Of a stretch of DNA of 64,000 bases, positions 56,126 to 64,000 are shown piece by piece. The stretch spans positions 43,796-107,795 of the forward strand of contig JAISXH010000012.1 in the NCBI GenBank assembly GCA_031270825.1, written 5' to 3'. Origin of the DNA: Bifidobacteriaceae bacterium (GTDB lineage: Bacteria > Actinomycetota > Actinomycetes > Actinomycetales > WQXJ01). The notes below the pieces were generated by a model. It searched no databases. It saw only the letters and a list, made by a program, of their open reading frames with translations, and was not told where the DNA came from. Made by a program: the position numbers and the translations under genes. The first letter of the stretch is position 1, and each line of letters opens with the position of its first letter.

Positions 56126-57058
56126 GTGAGCGAGCCCAGCGACACGCCGACCTTTCCCAGCGGAATCCCCGTTCGCGACGCTCTGACCGCCAAGGACGAC
56201 CGCAGCGAAATCCTCATCATCACCGGCATGTCCGGCGCCGGACGCACCCAAGCCGCCGGTGTGCTGGAAGACCTGGGCTGGTATGTCGTGGACAACCTGC
56301 CGCCAAAGATGATCGAGCCTCTAGCCGGCATGATGACCCCGGCGGGCGGAGGCGTCCGCAAGCTGGCGGTGGTGGTGGACGTCAGATCGGGCGAGTTCTT
56401 CCGGACCCTGATGGAGGCGCTTGACTCGCTCCGGGCCGGCGGCATAGAACATCGGATCGTGTTCTTGGACGCTTCCGATTCGGAATTGATCCGGCGTTAC
56501 GAGGCAGTCCGGCGCCCCCATCCGCTGCAGGGCGGCGGAACCGTCCTGACCGGAATAGCCCGCGAGCGGGTCCTGTTGATGGACCTGCGCGAGCAAGCCG
56601 ATGATTACGTCGACACTTCCGCCTTCTCGGTCCACGAGCTCAGCGCCCATATGGCCCACATCGTCGACCCCGACCAAAAGGCTGAGGTGACGGTGTCGGT
56701 GTCGTCCTTCGGTTTCAAGTACGGCGTTCCGGCCGATGCCAGTTCCATTGTCGATGTGCGCTTCCTGGCCAACCCCTACTGGATCGACGAACTGCGGCGC
56801 CTCACCGGCGCCGATCCGGCGGTCCGGGACTTCATCATGGCCTCCGGGGAGGCGCAAGAGTTCCTTGACCACTACGTGGAGGCGCTGATGGTGTCCTTGG
56901 ACGGGTTCGTCCGCCAGCGCAAACGCCACCTCTCGGTGGCGGTTGGCTGCACCGGCGGCAAGCACCGGTCGGTGGCGATGACCGAAGCCTTGACGGCCAT
57001 GTTGCGCGGACGGGGCGTGCGCGCGCGGGCCAGCCACCGGGACGTGGGTCGCGAATGA
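56126..57058 (+). CDS. rapZ: RNase adapter/nucleotide-binding protein RapZ
   Basis: IITGMSGAGRTQAAGVLEDLGWYVVDNLPPKMI; GCTGGKHRSVAMTEAL. Confidence 0.95.
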   Translation: MSEPSDTPTFPSGIPVRDALTAKDDRSEILIITGMSGAGRTQAAGVLEDLGWYVVDNLPPKMIEPLAGMMTPAGGGVRKLAVVVDVRSGEFFRTLMEALDSLRAGGIEHRIVFLDASDSELIRRYEAVRRPHPLQGGGTVLTGIARERVLLMDLREQADDYVDTSAFSVHELSAHMAHIVDPDQKAEVTVSVSSFGFKYGVPADASSIVDVRFLANPYWIDELRRLTGADPAVRDFIMASGEAQEFLDHYVEALMVSLDGFVRQRKRHLSVAVGCTGGKHRSVAMTEALTAMLRGRGVRARASHRDVGRE

Positions 57059-58116
57059 GCCGAAAAGCGCCGATGGGCCGGGATGGCCGGGGTGACCAGG
57101 ATCAGACTCCTGGCCGAACTGGTCCCACTGGCCGCCCTGGGCGTCCGGGCGTCCCCAGCCGCCCGCTGAAGCACCGACCGCCCAGGGTGGTGGCGCTTGG
57201 CGGCGGCCATGGTCTGGCGGCCTCGCTGCGGGCGTTGAGGCACGTCACCGCCGAACTGACGGCCGTGGTCACGGTGGCGGATTCGGGCGGATCCTCTGGG
57301 CGGCTGCGGGATGAATTCGACTGCCTTCCCCCGGGTGACCTGAGGATGGCGCTGGCGGCGCTGTCCGGCCACGATGAATGGGGCGTGACTTGGCGGGAAG
57401 TCCTCCAACACCGCCTGGCCGGGGACGGGGTGCTGGCCGGCCACGCCTTGGGCAACTTGCTGATCGTGGGTCTGTGGGAGATGTGGCCCGGGGATCCGGC
57501 GACTGGCCTGGACTTTGTCGGCAAATTGGTCGGCGCGGAGGGACGGGTCCTGCCGATGGCCTCCGTGCCTCTGGACGTCGAAGCCGATATCACCCGCCTG
57601 GTCGACGGCGCCGAGTGGCACACCTCGGTGCGTGGCCAGGCCAAGGTCGCCAAGGCCCTGGGCCGAGTTGACGCCGTCCGGTTGACGCCGCCGGATCCGC
57701 CGGCCTGCCGACAGGCGGTTGAAGCCATCGAGGCGGCCGATTGGGTGGTGTTGGGCCCGGGATCTTGGTACACCTCAGTCATCCCCCATCTGCTGATCCC
57801 TGAGCTGGCGGCGGCTGTTCTGAGCGAACGGACCAAGCGTTGCGTCACCCTGAACCTGGAGATCCAGGCCGGCGAGACCTCGGGGTACAGTCCGGCCGAC
57901 CACCTCAAGGCGCTAGGCTCGTATGCGCCAGGAGCGCGTTTCGACGCGGTCATCGTAGACGAATCGTCAGCCGGCGATCTGGCCGAACTCGAAGATTGGG
58001 TCTCGGGCCAGGGCGGCCGGTTGTTGTGCCGCCCAGTCCGCAAGACCGGCCAGGTCGGCGAGCACGATTCGTTGAGATTAGCCGCCGCCTACCGTGAGGT
58101 CTTCCTGGATGGCTAG
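57055..58116 (+). CDS. yvcK: YvcK-family gluconeogenesis factor
   Basis: [60 protein letters not shown] overlap with rapZ. Confidence 0.95.
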   Translation: MSRKAPMGRDGRGDQDQTPGRTGPTGRPGRPGVPSRPLKHRPPRVVALGGGHGLAASLRALRHVTAELTAVVTVADSGGSSGRLRDEFDCLPPGDLRMALAALSGHDEWGVTWREVLQHRLAGDGVLAGHALGNLLIVGLWEMWPGDPATGLDFVGKLVGAEGRVLPMASVPLDVEADITRLVDGAEWHTSVRGQAKVAKALGRVDAVRLTPPDPPACRQAVEAIEAADWVVLGPGSWYTSVIPHLLIPELAAAVLSERTKRCVTLNLEIQAGETSGYSPADHLKALGSYAPGARFDAVIVDESSAGDLAELEDWVSGQGGRLLCRPVRKTGQVGEHDSLRLAAAYREVFLDG

Positions 58117-58136
58117 GGGAGGGGAATAACAGGTCC

Positions 58137-59117
58137 ATGGCGCTGACTGCCGCCGTCAAGGAAGAGCTCGGCCGACTGAAGATCGAAGCCACCTGCTGCC
58201 GGAAAGCCGAGATCGCTGTCATGCTGCGCTTCGGCGGCGGCCTGCACATCATTGCCGGCCGGATCGTGGTGGAAGCCGAACTCGACACCGCTCTGGCGGC
58301 GCGGCGCTTGCGCCAAGCCGTGGCCGACTTGTACGGGAACCGTTCGGAGATTGTGCTGGTCTCCGGGGGCGCGCTCAGGCGGCACAACCGCTTTCACGTC
58401 CGTTTCGCCGACGATGGCGAGGGGCTGGCCCGCCAGACCGGTCTGCTCGACACCCGCGGCCGCCCGGTGTTGGGGCTGCCGCCATCGATCGTCGGCGCCA
58501 GTTTGTGCGATGTCGAGTCGGCCTGGCGGGGCGCCTTCATGGCCCACGGCTCGCTGACGGAGCCGGGACGCTCCGGCGCCTTGGAGATCACGGCGCCCGG
58601 GCCGGAGGCCGCTCTGGCGTTGGTCGGCGCCGCCAGGCGCCTCGGGGTGGCGGCCAAGGCCCGCGATGTGCGCGGGGTGGACCGCGTGGTGGTGCGCGAC
58701 GGCGACGCGATTAGGACCATGCTGACCCGCATGGGCGCCCATGAGGCCGTCATGGCTTGGGAGGAACGCCGTCTGCGCCGCGAGGTGATGGGCAACGCCC
58801 ATCGGCTGGCTAACTTCGATGACGCCAACCTGCGCCGCTCGGTCCGCGCGGCGGTGGCCGCCGCCGCCCGCGTGGAGCGGGCTTTCGAGATCCTGGGTCC
58901 CGACATCCCCGGCCACCTCAGGCAGGCCGCCGAACTCCGGCTGGCCAATAAGGAAGTCTCGCTCGAAGATCTGGGCCAATTGGCCGACCCGCCGCTGACC
59001 AAAGACGCGGTCGCCGGGCGCATCCGCCGCCTGCTGGCCATGGCTGACAAACGCGCCATCGAGCTGGGCCTCCCGCTCACCGAAGCCGCCCTACCGCCCG
59101 ATCTCTATGACATATGA
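58137..59117 (+). CDS. whiA: DNA-binding protein WhiA
   Basis: [16 protein letters not shown]...[54 protein letters not shown]. Confidence 0.96.
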   Translation: MALTAAVKEELGRLKIEATCCRKAEIAVMLRFGGGLHIIAGRIVVEAELDTALAARRLRQAVADLYGNRSEIVLVSGGALRRHNRFHVRFADDGEGLARQTGLLDTRGRPVLGLPPSIVGASLCDVESAWRGAFMAHGSLTEPGRSGALEITAPGPEAALALVGAARRLGVAAKARDVRGVDRVVVRDGDAIRTMLTRMGAHEAVMAWEERRLRREVMGNAHRLANFDDANLRRSVRAAVAAAARVERAFEILGPDIPGHLRQAAELRLANKEVSLEDLGQLADPPLTKDAVAGRIRRLLAMADKRAIELGLPLTEAALPPDLYDI

Positions 59118-59167
59118 CCAGATGATTCGCATGGGCTCATCCGCATCTGAACTTTGGGTCGAAAGTG

Positions 59168-60340
<1,173 letters not shown>

Positions 60341-60530
60341 CCCGCCGTACCGCGCCACGCCGAAAGGCGTCCGCCGGCGTTGCTGGTGGTCGGCGCGGCG
60401 TGCCGACCGGCTGAATTCGGCCGTCAGGCACTGCGAAGCGGTCCCGGTACCCGCTGCGGACGGGGCCAGGGCCGTTTCGCGCCAGTCAGGCGCCGCGCCA
60501 TTCGGGGGCCGGGCAAGCTGATAGGAGCTG

Positions 60531-61733
60531 ATGGAAATGGCATTGAAGACGATTGACTCATTAGGGGATCTGACCGGCCGGCGGGTGCTGGTGCGGGCAG
60601 ACCTGAACGTGCCGCTGGACGGCCAGCGCATCACCGACGACGGCCGGGTGCGTGCCTCCTTGCCGACCATTCAGCGGCTGGCCGGCGCCGGCGCGAAGGT
60701 GGTCGTGATGGCGCACTTGGGGAGGCCGAAGGGCGCTCCGGAGGCGAAGTATTCGCTCCAGCCGGTGGCGTTGCGGTTGGCGGAGCTGCTCCAGTTGCCG
60801 GTCGAGTTCGCCGGCGACACCGTTGGGCCGCTGGCGGCCGAGGCGGTCGCGAACGCTCGTGACGGCGACGTGGTGCTACTGGAGAACGTTCGGTTCAACG
60901 AGCCAGAGACTTCCAAGGACGATGCCGTTCGCCGGGCCTTCGCTCAACAGTTGGCGACGCTCGGGGACGCCTTTGTGTCTGACGGTTTCGGCGTGGTGCA
61001 CCGCAAGCAGGCCTCGGTGTATGACATCGCCCAGATTCTGCCCGCCGCCGCCGGGGGGCTGGTGCTGGCCGAAGTCGAAGCCCTGTCGCGGGCCACGGAC
61101 AACCCAGCTCGTCCCTATGTGGTGGTGCTGGGAGGGTCGAAGGTTTCAGACAAATTGGGCGTCATCGGAAACCTGCTTGACAAAGCCGACGCCTTGCTGA
61201 TCGGTGGCGGCATGGTTTTCACCTTCCTGGCCGCTCAGGGCTACCCGGTGGGCGAGTCGCTGCTGGAAGTGGATCAAATCGACACCGTCAAGGGCTATTT
61301 GGACCGGGCCGCGGCCGAAGGCGTGGACATTGTGCTGCCAACCGACATCGTCGTGGCGGACAAATTCGATCGTGACGCGGCCCACTATGACGTGGCCGCA
61401 TCTAAGATCCCGGAGGGTTGGATGGGCCTGGACATTGGCTCCGACTCGCGCAAGGCGTTCGCGGCACGGATTCGCGACGCCGCCACTATTGTCTGGAACG
61501 GGCCGATGGGCGTGTTCGAATTCCCCATCTTCGCGGCCGGGACCAGGGATGTGGCCCAAGCGATGGTGGACTCCGCCGGGTTCTCGGTGGTCGGCGGCGG
61601 CGATTCGGCCGCCGCGGTGCGGATCTTGGGCTTGCCTGAAGACGGGTTCGGCCACATCTCGACCGGCGGCGGCGCGTCGCTGGAATTGTTAGAGGGCAAA
61701 GTCTTGCCCGGAATCGCCGTATTGGAGGCCTGA
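60531..61733 (+). CDS. pgk: Phosphoglycerate kinase
   Basis: [37 protein letters not shown] 60531 or 60537. Confidence 0.97.
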   Translation: MEMALKTIDSLGDLTGRRVLVRADLNVPLDGQRITDDGRVRASLPTIQRLAGAGAKVVVMAHLGRPKGAPEAKYSLQPVALRLAELLQLPVEFAGDTVGPLAAEAVANARDGDVVLLENVRFNEPETSKDDAVRRAFAQQLATLGDAFVSDGFGVVHRKQASVYDIAQILPAAAGGLVLAEVEALSRATDNPARPYVVVLGGSKVSDKLGVIGNLLDKADALLIGGGMVFTFLAAQGYPVGESLLEVDQIDTVKGYLDRAAAEGVDIVLPTDIVVADKFDRDAAHYDVAASKIPEGWMGLDIGSDSRKAFAARIRDAATIVWNGPMGVFEFPIFAAGTRDVAQAMVDSAGFSVVGGGDSAAAVRILGLPEDGFGHISTGGGASLELLEGKVLPGIAVLEA

Positions 61734-61738
61734 TATTC

Positions 61739-62524
61739 ATGTCCCGCATTCCGTTGATGGCTGGCAACTGGAAGATGAACCTTGATCATCTGGAGGCCAC
61801 CGCCACTGTCCAACGTCTGCACTGGGCGTTGCAGGACGCGAATTTCGACTACGACAAAGTCGAGGTGGCGGTGTTGGCGCCGTTCACCGACCTGAGGTCG
61901 ATTCAAACCATCACCGACGCGGACAACATGTCGATCCGCTACGGCGCCCAGGATGTCTCAGTCCACCCGGACGGCGCTTACACCGGCGAAATCTCAGCCC
62001 GCATGCTGGCCAAACTGAGCTGCTCCTATGTGGTGGTGGGTCACTCGGAACGCCGCCAATACCACGGCGAAACGGACATGGAAGTGGGCGAGAAGGCCCT
62101 CGCCGCCCTGGGCGGAGGCATGGTGCCGATCATTTGCGTGGGCGAGGCCCTGGGCATCCGCAAGGCCGGCGAACACGTCGCCTACACCTTGGCCCAAATC
62201 GACGCCGTGTTCTCCGAACTGGGACCAGAACTCGCCCCCCGGGCCGTGGTGGCTTATGAGCCGATCTGGGCGATCGGCACCGGCGAGGTCGCCACCCCGG
62301 CGGACGCTCAGGAGGTTTGCGGCGCTATCCGCGAACGACTGGCGGAGCTGTACGGACGCGAGACGGCCGAGACCATCCGCGTCCTGTACGGCGGCTCGGT
62401 CAAGTCTGCCAACGTCGCAGCCATCATGGCGGAGCCTGACGTGGATGGCGGACTGGTCGGCGGCGCCTCGCTCGACCCGGAGGAGTTCGCCCGCATCTGC
62501 CGCTTCGGCGAGCACGTCGCCTAG
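61739..62524 (+). CDS. tpiA: Triosephosphate isomerase
   Basis: [42 protein letters not shown]. Confidence 0.97.
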   Translation: MSRIPLMAGNWKMNLDHLEATATVQRLHWALQDANFDYDKVEVAVLAPFTDLRSIQTITDADNMSIRYGAQDVSVHPDGAYTGEISARMLAKLSCSYVVVGHSERRQYHGETDMEVGEKALAALGGGMVPIICVGEALGIRKAGEHVAYTLAQIDAVFSELGPELAPRAVVAYEPIWAIGTGEVATPADAQEVCGAIRERLAELYGRETAETIRVLYGGSVKSANVAAIMAEPDVDGGLVGGASLDPEEFARICRFGEHVA

Positions 62525-62546
62525 CCATAGCGTAGGATTGGCGGCC

Positions 62547-62789
62547 GTGAACGTAGTGACCATCATCTGCCAGGTGATCCTGGTGGCCACAAGCGCCTTC
62601 TTGATCTTGTTGATCCTGATGCACAAGGGCAAGGGCGGGGGCTTGTCGGACATGTTCGGCGGCGGTTTCAGCTCCAACCTCGGCTCGTCCGGCGTGGCCG
62701 AGAAGAATCTGAATATGTTTACGGTGGTTGTGGGAATTGTTTGGATCACAACGGTGTTGGCACTGGCGTTGATCCACAAGTTCACCTAG
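62547..62789 (+). CDS. secG: Preprotein translocase subunit SecG
   Basis: GTG start; VTIICQVILVATSAFLILLILMHKGKGGGLSDMFGGGFSSNLGSSGVAEKNLNMFTVVVGIVWITTVLAL. ORF-track start at 62028 is inside tpiA. Confidence 0.93.
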   Translation: MNVVTIICQVILVATSAFLILLILMHKGKGGGLSDMFGGGFSSNLGSSGVAEKNLNMFTVVVGIVWITTVLALALIHKFT

Positions 62790-62930
62790 CCGTCGGGCCC
62801 CGCCCGCGAGCAACCTGTGGTCGCCAAGATTTTGGGCGATGCCGGTCTTGGACCGCCAGGTTGGCGACTCGTCGGGCTTGTGGCGGCTCACGTAATCTGA
62901 TCGTCAGAGTTCTCAAGGAGGCGGAAGCAG

Positions 62931-63311
62931 ATGGCAGGCGGAAGTGCCATTCGGGGATCGCGCGTTGGCGCCGGCCCCATGGGAGAAGAAGAACGGGGCG
63001 AGATCGCCCCCCGAGTGACGGTGTCCTACTGGTGCGCCAATGGGCATGAGACCCGTCCCAGTTTCGTGGACGATCCCGGCACCACCGTTCCGGCTGAATG
63101 GGACTGCCCCAGATGCGGCCTGCCCGCCGGGGTGGACGCCCTCAACCCGCCGGCGCCTCCTCGTAACGAGCCCTATAAGACGCACTTGGCCTATGTCAAA
63201 GAACGGCGCTCGGAGGCCGACGGCGCCCAGCTGCTCGAAGAGGCGTTGACCTCGCTGCGCGTGCGCCGGGGCCAAGCGGAGTCCGAGGCCAAGGCGGCCA
63301 AGTCGGCCTGA
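62931..63311 (+). CDS. rbpA: RNA polymerase-binding protein RbpA
   Basis: GGSAIRGSRVGAGPMGE...VSYWCANGHETRPSFVDD...WDCPRCGLPAG...PYKTHLAYVKERRSEADG. Confidence 0.95.
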   Translation: MAGGSAIRGSRVGAGPMGEEERGEIAPRVTVSYWCANGHETRPSFVDDPGTTVPAEWDCPRCGLPAGVDALNPPAPPRNEPYKTHLAYVKERRSEADGAQLLEEALTSLRVRRGQAESEAKAAKSA

Positions 63312-63424
63312 CCTCTTCGCGAGTGTCCCGAGCAGGCGTTCTCCGCCTGGGCCGCTGCGGGCCTTGACGACCATCCCCACTGCCCGGCCCAATCACCGTG
63401 ACCAATCCCGTCGACCCGCTTACG

Positions 63425-63552
63425 CGCAAGGGGACGGTGATTGTGTTGATTCCGCCAGGGGGCGGCACGCAAGGTGAGGCAGGCTTGTGTTCCGGGCCGG
63501 CCGTCCCGCCGCGCCTGCCCTTCTTGCGCTCGCCGGACCTCGCGCCCGCAGA
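63425..63552. repeat. Dispersed repeat copy 2 (core CGCAAGGGGACGGTGATTGTG)
   Basis: Same core and alignable downstream sequence as 5602-5727. Confidence 0.7.
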
Positions 63553-63949
63553 GGCCGCCGCCCGGTTAAGTGACGCATTCTCGTCGAACCCCCAAGCCAC
63601 AGGCCCAGCGCCCAGCTCACACGATAGAGCGGCAGAACTCGGGTCTCGTGCTGCCGTTCGGCCGGCCTGTGATCAGTCCGCTGGTAGCCCTCATCGACAG
63701 TTCGTCTGTCGCGGCGTTGGGCTGGGTTTACTGACCTGCACTGGCTGTCAGACCCGCCGGTTAGCGTGGTTGTTGTGTCGGGTTGGGTGGTCGGGTTCGC
63801 TGGTCCAGGTCGCGTCGTGGCGGTGTCGCGGGGACCGGTGGTGGCCTGGCGCGAACGCCTGGCGGGGCGGCTGAAGAGCCCGGTTTTCGGGTCGGGTTTT
63901 GTGGCTGTGGCTATTGACTCCGGAAGTCGCCGTGGGGTAGCATAGACGT

Positions 63950-64000
63950 ATGCAGTTACACCGTTGTGCCTGGTCTTTAGATGCGCTTGCGGGTGCCGAT
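63950..64000 (+). CDS. Start of an ORF truncated by the window end; identity undetermined
   Basis: ATG 63950, open to window edge (MQLHRCAWSLDALAGAD). Confidence 0.3.
   Translation, partial: MQLHRCAWSLDALAGAD

Overview
High-GC actinobacterial chromosome segment, about 64 kb, mostly housekeeping genes. In order: fmt (partial)-rsmB; the Pup-proteasome system split in two (arc/mpa-dop, then pup-prcB-prcA-pafA) around an insert of DUF3097-serC-serA and a divergent, translationally coupled NfnAB-like/PFOR pair; hisF-hisI-DUF4190-trpC-trpB-trpA-lgt; gltB-gltD-pyk; an L,D-transpeptidase with a long acidic repeat tail; an accessory, poorly coding stretch (about 41.7-45.5 kb) with an OmpA-like protein and a NrdR-like protein with two apparent ATP-cones; uvrB-uvrA-uvrC; an M23 peptidase with a B-lectin-like domain; rapZ-yvcK-whiA-gap-pgk-tpiA-secG-rbpA. 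The most interesting signal is a ~130-bp multi-hairpin element bounded by CCTAGG palindromes. It occurs as a tandem pair 80 nt upstream of gltB (31005-31260) and as a single copy at 44133-44260. Several stems keep pairing through compensatory changes, and the repeated CCTAGG boxes allow mutually exclusive pairings, as expected for a regulatory RNA leader or a ssDNA-type palindromic mobile element. Other leads: the NrdR-like double ATP-cone protein, a PFOR with a fused ferredoxin-like tail, a ~126-bp dispersed repeat near both window ends, a 31-bp tandem repeat, and repeated low-complexity expansions in housekeeping proteins. All calls come from reading the sequence; no database search or folding program was run.
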